Positions 26,700 through 38,500 of a DNA stretch of 64,000 nucleotides are shown here, piece after piece. The stretch spans positions 10,025,501 to 10,089,500 of the forward strand of contig JABWDB010000009.1 of assembly GCA_019614645.1 (NCBI GenBank). Reading direction: 5' to 3'. Numbering within the stretch: position 1 is the stretch's first letter; each line of letters begins with the position of its first letter. The stretch is from Stratiolaelaps scimitus. Lineage: Eukaryota > Arthropoda > Arachnida > Mesostigmata > Laelapidae. The position numbers and the translations under genes were made by a program. Under the pieces are notes generated by a model. It had not been told where the DNA came from and searched no databases. It saw only the letters and a list, made by a program, of their open reading frames with translations.

Positions 26700-29447
26700 C
26701 GACCAAACGTCAGCCCTAAGTGTAAATACAAAGCGGCTTTTTGGCAAATAACTTCAGCAGCAAGTGATTGTAGCTGCAAGGAGCTGTCTAGCAGATACTA
26801 GGGTGCCAAGGTAACATGGGTAATCCAATTCCATATAGTCCGGGATGGGGTACACTGTTCGTTCTCACTAATCACCACTGCCACTACCACCATCACAACA
26901 ACAGCAACAACAACCGCATCAACAACAACAACAATAACAACAAAAACAGCGACCACGACAAGAAGCGTCGACGTAGTTCTGAAGAGCAGGACTACTCAGG
27001 AGCAGCAGGAGTAGGGTGAATAAAATCCGTACAAAATCCTTTGTCTCTCATTGTCCCGAATCACCGATTTTGATTCTGCATCGCGACGATGCGAGAGATG
27101 AGCGCTACGAATCACTTCGGTACAGTCCACAATCACAGCGATACTAGAGCAAGCAACAGATTCGCAGGGGGCCGACTCGGCCTCTTTGGTAATTCGCGCG
27201 CCCTCCGCGCACCCACACTCGACCGAGTGGGTCCCCTTCCGCTGTGGGAAGGCCGGACGCCAGACGGATGTCTCAACTTCTTCGGCACCTTCTACTCACT
27301 CAGCGTGGTGGCAAACGGTAGAATCCAGGCGGCACATAGCATCCGTACGTGTGTCGTCGTCGACAACAACAGCAACAACAAGCAACACTCACTAAAGAAC
27401 GAACGGCCCGGTGTACCGTTGTCGTCGTCACCGTCGCCGAAATGAAATCCAATTGGGTCTTGTCACGTACGGTCACTTTCTGTTGAACGATCGTTGAATT
27501 GAGCGACGGCTGTATATTTCTTATTCATGTCGGCTTATTCACGCGATTTCGATGCGCGTTTGCTCTTGGCAATATCGTTAGGCTTTGTACATTGTCGTAT
27601 TGCAACTCGCTCGGCGTGAGTTCCTGGCGTTTCTTGGCGACAGGGTTCGCTCAGGCTCGACTCAGTTGGTCACTGCCGGACGCCGCTCTGGTCGTCAGTT
27701 CCGATTATCGGCGGATTGCCGGGACGCGACAATCGAACGGCGAGCAGTACAACGCAAGGGATATGGTATGGATGGTATAGGGTGCGCGGATGTCCACTCT
27801 ACGCCAGGGAAGAGACGTCGTTCTGTGTGACTCGGGACGCTACCCAAAGCGCGTGGTCGCAGGAGAGGGCTCCCCGTCGACGCTCGCCACAGACCCTTTC
27901 CGGCGGGCTGCGGTGTTTGTTGACGATGGCACAGTGGTTGAGCGCGCGCTGCCGTCAGCCTGACGGATTCACCGCGCAGCAGCGGGTAGCGGCAACGTCA
28001 TAGCACAACACAACACGGTGATGCACTAAGTCAGTCCGTCGGCATCTGTATGACGACGGGTCGAACAAACGCGCCGAGAGCAGCAGTATAAGCAAGATGT
28101 ACAGAACAGGGCGCGCGCGACATCGGCCAAGCAACTGACCGGTAGGTGTGGCATACGTAGCTACCGGGAAGCACACCGAGAGCTAGCTATCTAAGACAGA
28201 GGTCAGGAGAGAGAGAGAAAGAGCTTACGACGTTTTTATTCTAGGTAGGGGGCTTATTCAGTGTGATCATTCAATGGGAGTGGAGCTGAAATCAATCTGC
28301 CGGCTAGCGGGATCATGTCAATGGTGCGTGATAGCGATGGCGGCACGGCTTCAGCAAACGCAGACCGATGATGAGGTCAATGGATGAAGCTCACGGGTAT
28401 GAATACTGCGGCAACATACACCAAACGTCGGCCTGCCTAGATGGTCAAGCAAATAATAGGAGACGAAGTTTACGAATGACATGGGAATAAGCGCGAGGGT
28501 CCTCCCTTCTCCAACGCCTTTCTCTTGTTGGAAGCTAAAGATACAATAACATTGCCTTCTTTGGTATAATGACGACCTTGGCCTGACACCTCGTCCCCAG
28601 CTGCTATTATAATTATTGTATATATTTTAAGACCTAAAACCATATTGAATAAGAGCATGTCTTTTCATACGTATTTTAACCACTTGTATATATATATATA
28701 TATATACCGAGATGTGCAGATTACACTTCGGTGGTGTGCAACATTCAAGGCACTCGCAAGGGAGCCGACTAATTCGACAGCTATGCGGATTGTTGAGGTC
28801 AGGAAAAACGATTTAATTCAAGGCACCAATGTTAGCTTTTATAGATTTGAATGTGGACAATGGTGAACAGCTCAGGAACATACTTGCCGTGCACATCCCC
28901 GCTTGTTTGAAATTTCGATGACACGATAGCTTGATACTATATATAAAAATGTTTATGGTATAACAGCAGATTTGAATATTTGGCCTCAGGTATGTGTCAA
29001 TTTTTCCTCCCGACATCTCTCGTAGTAGCACCTCTACACGGATAATATAAAGAAGTGAGAAATTAGGTCTGATAGGAGAAGAGCTGGCTGGGGGTGCTTT
29101 GGCGGCAAGCGAAAAATTTGACTGAATTCAAGGTCACTGGTTAGATATAGATTTGTAGTCGCGCGTACAATAGGTCAAGTTGCTCATCTTATATATATAT
29201 ATATATATATATATCAACCAGCTCAGTTGAAACAAACATTCTACAGAGCACAATATTTGCAGGTATCTATGCATAAATTCGTCGCATGAATCGAATATTG
29301 ATGCAATCGTCATAGCTGCTGAACCTATCGACTAGTGTCTACTGAAGAGACCGAAACCACAACGCAAGAAAATGCGTTTTTCCATATTGTATTCTGTTAT
29401 GATAATGATGATTACTCCAACTAATAGTAATAATAACAATCACCATC

Positions 29448-29537
<90 letters not shown>

Positions 29538-31050
29538 CCCAGTAACGCTAATAATAATAGTTATAAATATTATTACTTTTGTTATTATAATTTCATTATT
29601 TGAAGGAATTTTCAGCATTTGTGACAGCAGCAGCAGCAGTAAATTTCATCCACTTAGAAAAGGCACTGTGTTGCCACTGACTGATTTCTTCGTCCGTTCG
29701 TTGGGTGGGTGGGCGTTACCGATCCGCGCTTGAAGTCAAGGTGAGTGAATGAATCAATGAATGACGATCGGACAGACAGTGCTCACCGCCAGTGTTGTTC
29801 TTGTCCGGTTCACTCTGCCGCATAACAGCACTGTTGTTGCTGCTGCTACTGCTGTTGCTGCCGCGGTGGAATTAGCGTTGTGGTGGTTACTGGCTACTGG
29901 TGGTTGCTGCTGCTGCTGTTTGTGCTGTTCGCTGTCGGCGATCGGGCCGAGTGGCGAGTGCCCGCCACGCCGCCTGGTCGCCTTCAGATTTCAGATCGAA
30001 TTTGCATTTAGTAGCAGTTGAATACATTCTGGTTGAATTTAGCAACAACAATGGCCCGCCAATGACAAACCAAATCTATATATATATATATATATATAAA
30101 GTTCGTGTGTGTTTTACGACGATGCCGCTTGATTTTCATGTATCTTTTTTTTCTCGTCTGTTGGTGCTGCTGCGAAACGTATGTTGTCCGTATACGTAGC
30201 GTTCTTAAAGTGCGTCCGCCACTGTAAACGTTATCTATTAATTTTATAGTTCGCGGTAGCAGTCTTCTAGCCGCGTTGTCCCCTACACCCCCGCACACCC
30301 CCTGGCGTGTTCTGAAAAAAAAATAGTCCACCCTATAACACAGGACACGTAACGCACGCAGTGCGTTGCTGCCGTTGTGTCGCGGTGCTCATGTTCCATC
30401 GATCGATCGATGCATAAATATATGAACGGATGCTGTTCCGTAGATACAAGCGTATCTACAAAGTGATGTTTGTTTATATTTGTTAACAATGTCGTTGGCT
30501 AATTTTTATCCATAGGGCCGTTCAATGGTCATGGTACGCTACCGGCAAAGTGCAACGAACGGCTTTTATTAATTTTGCCATTAGATGATTATAGGGAATT
30601 CATCAGGGGCGGGCGGTGGCGGCGCTGACGATAAATTCACCCACTACCTATTGCCTATTGCTTATCGTCCGACCTAACTGCGGCTAGCTGGCGGAGCACA
30701 CCTTTAATTTGAGCGAACCCTGATCTGGCAGCGGTAACATTACGTTAAATATAATCAGTATTCGACTGCTGTATGCTCTAGCCAATGTTGCTGGACTTTT
30801 ATGCGATATATATATATATATATATATATACGTTTTTAGAATGAGCCAATCGCGCAATGACAACGGGACAAAATCGGGTTCGCTGTTCTTGACGATTGTT
30901 TAGACCGATGATCATGACATCGAGGTAAACCCTACGGGTGCTGCTGTTGCGCCGAATCATCTCGTGTGTGATACACAGGATGGAACAGGTCCAGTTTTGT
31001 TTGTTGCTGTTACATTATATATTGTGATGCTATATTTTCATAATAGAATA
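26700..31050. other. Gene-poor sequence with a GC-rich island
   Basis: AAC/CAA triplets at 26,890-26,960, a GC-rich island at about 27,150-28,000, TA tracts and GCT triplets at 29,830-29,930. No exon with convincing splice sites. Confidence 0.45.
29448..29533. repeat. Very long TA tract
   Basis: About 43 TA units with one CA interruption, the longest in the window, flanked by AT-rich TAA/TAG-rich sequence. Confidence 0.9.
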
Positions 31051-31054
31051 ATAG

Positions 31055-31662
31055 TTATATAGACACCCTCGTCCCTTGGAATTGCTCTCGACGATCTTTC
31101 CCTCCGTTTCTTCGACCCACAGCTGTGACCGTTGAGGGGACCCTGTCGCAACGAATGGCCACCACGGACTCTCGTGTGAGCGCAGCGCCGGTCGCCATCC
31201 GCGATATACGATACCGGTATCCGCTCCGCCGGTATCCCTTGCACAAGAGAGCCACAGGGAAATCGACACTACCGACGGACACCGCCCTGACGGCCGCACT
31301 CTCATCATCTTCCATCGAGGCCAGCACCTCGTTTGGGACGGCACGGTGGTTGACACTCTAGCACCTTCTTCAGTCAACCACTGTGCGACCACCCCCGTTT
31401 ACGCGGTAGCGCGTGCGGAGCCGGCCAAGCTACGGAAGTACGCCGCACTCCAGGCCACCTACCTCTTTTTCTCCCTTGCATTTGAAACCTTTAAAGCGGG
31501 CCTCCTCACTGCAACTTCCTCGAAGGGGTCCACCATAGGCTGTTCCGCGCCACCGGGGACAAGCGCGCAGGATCTTTGCTTCTGCAACGCCTCTCCCTCG
31601 CTTTGCAGAGAGGTAATGGCATCACCTTCCTCGGGACAATGTCGGCCTCGATCCCCAACTAA
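31055..31662 (+). mobile_element. LINE-type retroelement 3' fragment (C-terminal part of reverse-transcriptase ORF)
   Basis: Reading frames carry, in order, LIIFHRGQHLVWDGTVVDTL, LRKYAALQATYLFFSLAFET and, after a frameshift, LLLQRLSLALQRGNGITFLG. This is the typical tail downstream of the RT domain in many arthropod LINE ORFs (WD.T..DT, RKY, PVA.ETLG, QRGNA). It is 5' truncated and frameshifted. The RT domain itself is absent. Confidence 0.7.
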
Positions 31663-31965
31663 TCCCCCCCAAATAATTCCTAATTATTGTATGCTTGAAT
31701 AAGTTATATAAACAGAAAAACTATGTAACTATTATACCTCAACGCTTTCCGCTGTCAGTGAATGTTGGTATCAGTCAGATCAGCCTTATTGATTTTATCA
31801 TCAACATTATCATCACTGACATTTCAATTCATTATTATAACATAGTGTTGGCAGTTCAGTCACTCAAGTATTAGCAACCTATTGACATATGGCACTTTAA
31901 GGCTTGACAGCGACAAAATTCCCCTAGTCATTGAATAAACGGTAAAGTTGCAAATGTTCTATTAC

Positions 31966-32269
31966 CCTGTATAACGATCAGCTTATTTCGCGCGAGCACA
32001 TTTAGCAAATGAACGCGTATACACTCGACGCCAAATGTTCGAGAAATGTTTGTGTCCACCCGTTCCTGCCTAGATAGCATTTGTAAAAAGTCCGTGGACA
32101 GCATTTGCGTTAGACTTGAGGTGTCGCCAAGCGTTTGTCGATTGGGAGACTCCGTGTCAAATACACGATCTTTCTTGGGCGGCTTCATGGCGGCAGTTCG
32201 TTTCCAAGCATTCTGCACACACTCGGTTAGTCCGCTGCTGAGCACAAAAACAAGAAGGCTCCCTTTCAT
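31966..32269 (-). CDS. Hypothetical protein, first coding exon
   Basis: ATG at 32269 has A at -3 and an in-frame TGA 21 bases upstream. The frame is open for 113 codons to a stop at 31928, but a donor-like site (CAGG then GTAATA, phase 1) at 31966 could end it after about 101 codons. The sequence is not repetitive. It starts weakly hydrophobic (MKGSLLVFVLSSGLTEC), then has a basic KPPKKDR patch and an amphipathic region. No family is recognised. It stands back to back with an open frame starting at 32585 (+). Confidence 0.4.
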
Positions 32270-32584
32270 TTTCGTTACGATTTTTTGTCAAAATATTAGC
32301 CAACCCCACCATCGTTTGATACGGTACGGCTGCTGCCTACTGCTGCTGGTGGTGGTGTACGAACAGCTGCCGACGAGAACAACTTGAATAAATCACGAGC
32401 TGGCCACAACTAAAAACTCAAATCCCTAGATGTAGGTAATATTACTGACTGCCAAGTCGATGACAAATTCTCGACGGCACCGAGAGAGGTTGGATGAAGC
32501 GAGGACTCTTGACAGATTTTATTAGCTTAATATAGCCATGTCAACCGACAGGAGGCGACGCGAATTCTCTCGGTAGATTGGCGC

Positions 32585-32722
32585 ATGAACGAGTTCTCAT
32601 TGACCGAAGTCCTCGCGATGGCCGACCAGCGAAATATCGCGCATACTGGTGAACAAACAATGGATGTTTTGGCCGCACACCAGATCGATGAAAATGAAAT
32701 GATCACCTGCTCAGGCAGCGCT
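32585..32722 (+). CDS. Possible short coding exon, unknown
   Basis: ATG 32585 opens a frame whose first 46 codons (MNEFSLTEVLAMADQRN...) look protein-like. It then runs into a CA-repeat region (32737-32770) and low-complexity alanine codons. Only the first part is plausible as coding. No convincing donor decides its end. Divergent from the minus-strand ORF at 32269. Confidence 0.22.
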
Positions 32723-32979
32723 GTTTTTTTTCTCTACAAACATACACACACACAAACACACACACACGGACACAAAAATACTCCGATTCTTTTTTTGCTT
32801 CTCTCCGCTGTGATCTATTCGCAGCTGGGGGCGGCGGTGGCGGCGGCGGCATACGTCGCGTATGTCGTTAGGAAATGTCATAGATATGGATTGGATGCCA
32901 TTTCGACTGAGAAGATGGATTGGGATCAAAAGATAATTGGCCGCTGCAAATGTGCGTCTGTTCGACGAAACTCGCGGTG

Positions 32980-34740
32980 ATGTTGGGTAGGTTCCGTGTT
33001 CTCAGTAGTCTATGCACGTAGCGTTGATCTAACAGAGACATATTTCTATTTAACGAAGAATATTAGAGAATGTTTGAGAGAGAGGGCGTCGACGACGTTT
33101 GGTAACAAATCGCCCACAGGTAAATTAATGCAATGCCGAACTGAAGATAATTGGCGATTCGCTCGAAGCTAAGATGCAGATATGTATCTTGTGGATGACC
33201 CATATATATACATATATATATATATGTTTCATCAAACAAACCCCATATAAATTCTACCCATTGGACCCTGGCTATCGGTAGCAGCTTGTGTTCCTAAGTA
33301 GATATCGCGTTTCAACAATATATTCAGGCCTTTCCTTATACAATACGTAATTTATAGCAACGACAACCCATCTAATTAGCGAATATGACTATATCGATTA
33401 GCAATTCCTTCTGTTCCCTTCTGACCGCACCCGTCGTCCACATACGACAGTATACATACAGGCCCTGGACATCTAATCCAACATTCAATATAGAAGTTAG
33501 CATCGGCGAGGCGGCCAGTTAAGCCATCGTTCGGTCGGCTATCACGCGGAAGGCCAGTTTTTAAGTATCTTGACGTTTCTTTTATCGGTGTTTCCGATTG
33601 CGCACGACCGATCGCCTACACTCATGTTCTACCTTTACCTTGGACGGCGGTCAAGTTTCTGGACTTTCTATAACATTCTGTAGCATTTTGTGCCCACTCA
33701 CGCCGGGCCGGCGGCCGCCGCCACCGCCGGCTGGCCACATATACTGGGTGGCGTATCGCTAACGAGCGAATGAACTAACGATATGATCGCATTGCGTATT
33801 AGTACTAAGGTGTTGCTTGGACAGCGCGGGTGGCGCGAAGACGGGCTGGAACGGGGGCGAAAACTAGATAAATGAAACTTAAAACCGCTTATATCTACTG
33901 CAATCTATTTGTTGTTGCTGGTTCAGCGTCCGACGTTACGTTTGCCGTCCTTTGATTGTTTGCTCCGGTGGCCGGAACATGTTTATTTGCGCGTGCATTA
34001 GCCGGACAACGGGTGGTATAACACCACTTCCTGGAGGGCATACATGGCTCACATTATTGTGAAAACGTACCACTTCAGCTTGGTCTGCTATGTGTGCTCG
34101 AGACAGCTGCTCGGCGCTGATTTCGGGGCTCGGCTTTCACGAGAGCGTCGTGCAGGGTTGAGCGAAGAAGTTGCCTAACCTAATTAATTTTTTTCGGAAT
34201 CGACGACACATGTGTAGCCCTTAAGAAAAAACATTTTGCTTTATATGTATATGAGCAGCCGGCACACACGCGGGTGAATGCTTCGTCCAGTAACGAATGA
34301 ATTCGTCTGGTAACATGTCTTTGGTTTTGTTTTTAGTGGACCCAAGATGGCGAATCCATTTAGGTACCCCCCTAGGGAGACTGGGGGAGATTATTTCCTA
34401 ATGTTTTGACCTTACCAAGCCCTTCCCCCATGTGTGGAGGTTTGAGGGTGATGTTCTGCCATAATGCCTACTAAAACTTAAGCTTACCATTTTCCACGAG
34501 ATTCGTACTCAAAGAGATGCACGTTAGCCATTCAAGCCACGCCGCCACCCATGTCTATTAAATTTACACAACCGAACTGTCCACTAAAATGACCCTCGCA
34601 GCCGCTGTCTTCGTATGAAATCAACTTTTACCTTCTTGTCGGAAACCAGATATCGTGAACACGAAATAGCATGTTCGTACATCTTGGCTAGCTGAGAACT
34701 ATTGGACACGTGCGCAAGGTTCAAGTAGGTCACCTCAACC
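32980..34740. other. Intergenic, nothing recognised
   Basis: A short TA tract at 33,200-33,225 and a GC-rich GGCGGCCGCC stretch near 33,715. No open frame of note and no repeat copy recognised elsewhere in the window. Confidence 0.5.
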
Positions 34741-34745
34741 TGAAG

Positions 34746-34862
34746 TAAACTAAGTAAAGTACAGCTTTATTGGTTTATTAAAGGAACGGCAATTGTGCAA
34801 TGCTTAAGTCCTCATGTTTGTCACGAACCTGCGGCCTCTGGCTTTTTACAGCCAGAGACTTA
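34746..34862 (-). repeat. SINE family A copy (inverted)
   Basis: Reverse complement of the family A body: TAAAG tail remnant, TTTATTGGTTTATTAAAGGA, GCAATGCTTAAG, then the anticodon-arm hairpin CTCTGGCTTTTTACAGCCAGAG. Directly followed by a family B SINE in the other orientation. Confidence 0.7.
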
Positions 34863-34879
34863 GATTAGGGTAAACTCAA

Positions 34880-35092
34880 CAAGGGAGGGACGTGTGGGTT
34901 CAAATCCTGTCAGACGCCGAGAATCCTTGGAGTTCCTTATTATCTTTCTTTATCTGAGGGTTCTTGCCAGGTACGAGTAAGGAAGAGAATAAGCAAAGGT
35001 AGCCCCAACAGGTCCTCAAAGTAATACCTAAAAGGTTAAGTGCTGATGCCTGTCACATAGGGGAGACTCAGCTGAGGGTCAGCTCGAAAAGA
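34880..35092 (+). repeat. SINE-like repeat, family B (longest copy)
   Basis: A B-box-like GTGGGTTCAAATCC, then a body with AGTAATACCTAAAAGGTTAA and AGGGGAGACTCAGCTGAGG, ending GTCAGCTCGAAAAG. The same body end occurs at 41.0 kb (inverted) and 49.7 kb, so it is a dispersed element, probably also tRNA-derived. The 5' boundary is uncertain. Confidence 0.6.
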
Positions 35093-35425
35093 AAGCTTAA
35101 CAAGCCCAACCAGCAACTGCTCAGTGAGATCAACGAATTCTATTGTGCATAGTCAATAGAACAAAACACTGAGGCGCCGCAGAGCCCATTCTAGACATTC
35201 ACTACCGATCTGTAGTTCGGTTGACCCGACGACTAATTAATCTTATAAATAACCTGTCATTATTATTATTATTATTGTCGTTATGTATCAATAGTCTTAT
35301 GCGTGGACCCTGCCAAAAGTAGACAGCTTTCAAAGTCAATATTTGTATCTGGATGTGAGCTCATAGCTTGGATAGGATAACGAAAATATTAACTGGATGC
35401 TTAACAAGGTCATTTAAGGAGGAAT

Positions 35426-35500
35426 ATGTTGCTTTCAGCCTTATTATGGAGTGTTGTTGTTGTTGCCACATTGTCGACGACTCCTGTCAGCAGTCAGGGG
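35426..35500 (+). CDS. Haspin-like gene exon 1: signal peptide
   Basis: Starts at ATG 35426 and encodes 25 residues: a hydrophobic core of Leu/Val/Ala, then a polar stretch ending in S-S-Q-G. It ends exactly at a strong GTGAGT donor (35501), phase 0. A signal peptide placed in front of a GT donor, with the next exon in phase, is the reason for choosing this start. Confidence 0.65.
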
Positions 35501-38500
35501 GTGAGTAACACCAATTCCTCCTTATTCAGCTAATTCTTGAGTCAGACAATGTTCAGCTGATTTTGTCAAATGCGGTCACTAACTCGCTCTGAAAAAATGT
35601 GCGGTGAAAATCAAACTCGGTTCAGGTCAGCGTAGGCAGTTGGACGCCGTCGTCAGTGAATATTGTTAACAGATCTAGAACCCACTGTGTTAGTGAAGGT
35701 TCTCGGCATGAAATAGAACACAGGGGATTTGTGGTCCTTATCCATCTGATCTAGAAGTATACTCGTATATGCTACGGCATCAAAGGGAACGGCTTATTAG
35801 AGCTAAAACATGGTTTAATGAACAGGATTGAGATGACCGGTTGTTTCATTGGCATTCTTATAAGGACGTGTCTCCTGTGTTTACTCGAAGAACCTGTTTT
35901 GTCTCGAATGATTTATGTCGCGTCATAAACTCTACTTTTTCATGGACCTCGCTGTTCAATCCTTCTGAAGACTACCGGTACCTCCGCCTCCCCAGTACCC
36001 CATTTTCTCTAGCGATGAAACCACTAGTCACGTTAGTGTTCGAGCTACAACAACATGGACGACTGAGCGAGTTTCCTTTGCTTTGCTTGGATCTGCATTT
36101 TACACATCTAATATGTTTGCTTATATTTTAGGAGATGGCTGCTGTATCTAAAACAGGACAATCTACCAGCTGGTTTTGGCCGTCAGCGATCAAGGCCAAG
36201 CTCGGTCAGAGCGTCGACCAATTCATTAGCAGGGTTCAGGAAGACCCCCGAACGACGAAATTTTTAGATTTCCTATATGAAAATAGGGTGAGTGTATGCA
36301 AAGGCATTCGTGTATCAGGTAAAGATTTATTTGTTTATTAATTGAGCTGCAATCTTACAATGCTTAAGCTCTCTTATGTGTCATCATCACGCAGCTCGAA
36401 CCTGCGGCCTCTGGCTTCGTTCGATTCTTTCTGTAACCGAACATTATGATAATTCTTGAACGAACATAACTAAAGCTATGACTTTCCATTGTATATACCA
36501 GAGGTACTCTATTTTGTTATTTTTGCGCAGCGGAGCCAATGCTCTGGGAACTTCTGCACAGCAGCATACTTCCCATATAAATTACTATATAACTAATTTC
36601 GTTATCGATATCTTCCCGAAGCAAACTTCCTGAAGCGAGGTCACATCTTATGTTCTCATCTACAGTCCAGTCACCCTTCCTGAATCGATTACGGGAGGAG
36701 TAGACCTTTTCGCGGTTGAAGGCTTCCCTATCTAACATCCACAAGCTTGATTACGAAACGCTGATTTTCAGCATTAAACCATATTTTAGCTTCGAGATTC
36801 ATGTCCGTCCTAGCAAATGGAACCAGCGCTGAGTTATATATATATATATACCCAGTATCAGCAGGTCGCATTTCACCTGGCTACGACGCGTACCTCAAGT
36901 CCTCCGATGCACAAAAGAACTTCGAACGAACGATCTAATAGTTCCCTGCGATCATACTCACACGTGTTTGTTCTGAGCCGATTTTCGTTTCTGAAATGAC
37001 ACCGCTCAGAATACTGAAAACTGACATGGTTTTTTCTCATGCGGCAAATGGAATCAAATGTTGACGCATGCTAATTTTTATGCCTGCTCCGTTCATTCGT
37101 TTCAGACCGCCGTCTACCTGTCGACATCTTGTTTCATCATTGGTACAAGCCTTCTTATCGTCGTGCTTATACTCTACAATCCAGTTTTCGCCTCTCTGAC
37201 TGGACGCAAATATAAACGGTACACGAGTGATGGACACCTTCTCTTTGATTTGACGAAAAACCAAGTCAGTCGATAAGAATTAATTTGTTTTATTTTGGAT
37301 TCATTCATTCATACAACATTTATTCAAGGAACATGCAATATCACGTATGTTCTAGTGCTCGTTTGTTTGAAAGAGGATTCCATTTTGTTTTTTGCTGTCG
37401 TAGACGATTCCGCTTGGCGGAACGGGAAGGTCCTGAACTCGAGAGTCTGATCACGAAGAAGCCAGGCATGGAGCAGGCCTATTCAGCTGGAGCCGGTGAC
37501 ACCCTCGCCATGTTGGATACTCAGTGAGTGTGTGTACGCATAAAATCGCCTAATCTAATATAAGCAAATGAAAGGATATGACACAATGATTTTTCTGTCA
37601 GTGCGAACGAGAGAGTGTCGTGATCGCAACGTAATTGATCCATCTTTCAATATCAATAATTCATTGGGTAATGCGGTATTATTTTGATATTTTCTAAACA
37701 GCTGGGATGAAATAAAAATGACAGGTGATATTTGTTTGTTACCGACAGTACCAAGAGGGTTAGTGTCTTGAAACCACTGATAAAAAAACAATTATTCCAC
37801 AGTCCCACGTTGCTTGTATGTTATATCTTGTGATATTACTTTCGCTGCTTGTAGCATTTATTATAATATATTAAACGTTACAATAGGTCGGAATTTCTAG
37901 GGATTTCTAGGGGATTTCTAGGGATTTCTTTCGCTGCTTGTTATTGCCTTTGAGGTTGCCGAAGTAGAGGCTGATTGGGGGTGATAACATCCGCTAATAA
38001 GATTAGGTAAGGTTGTAACATCGCGCTGATCTTAGCAGCGTATACGCTATAGTTACCTATTTGAAGGTTGAATTTTCACTGAAGAAAATTAACTTTATTA
38101 TTATTATTATTATTATTTTAATCCTTATAAGGGGTTGAGATCTAATTAGGACTTGAAAGTAGGGCCTTTTTAATCCTTCTCGTTATCCCTGGTCGTTAAT
38201 AGTCGAAGCTTAATGGAACCTTCCATTAGGGAGAAGGGACGCGGTGTTTCGTTTGCATCCACGGCAGCAGATGCAGTCATCTCTCAACCACAACGTGGAC
38301 CTGACCCATATGGCGGCATAATCGAGCTATGTAAACAAAAGACACCGGCACGTTTTGCGGACGTCCTCGAGGTGTGTACCTAGGCCCTAGAACCACAAAT
38401 GTAGCGTCTTCGCAAGTGATTCAAACGCTCGCTAAGCTATAAAATGTCGGGACGCCTGATTGTACCTAACCTTGAGGATTGAAATGTCTTTTTGCATCGC

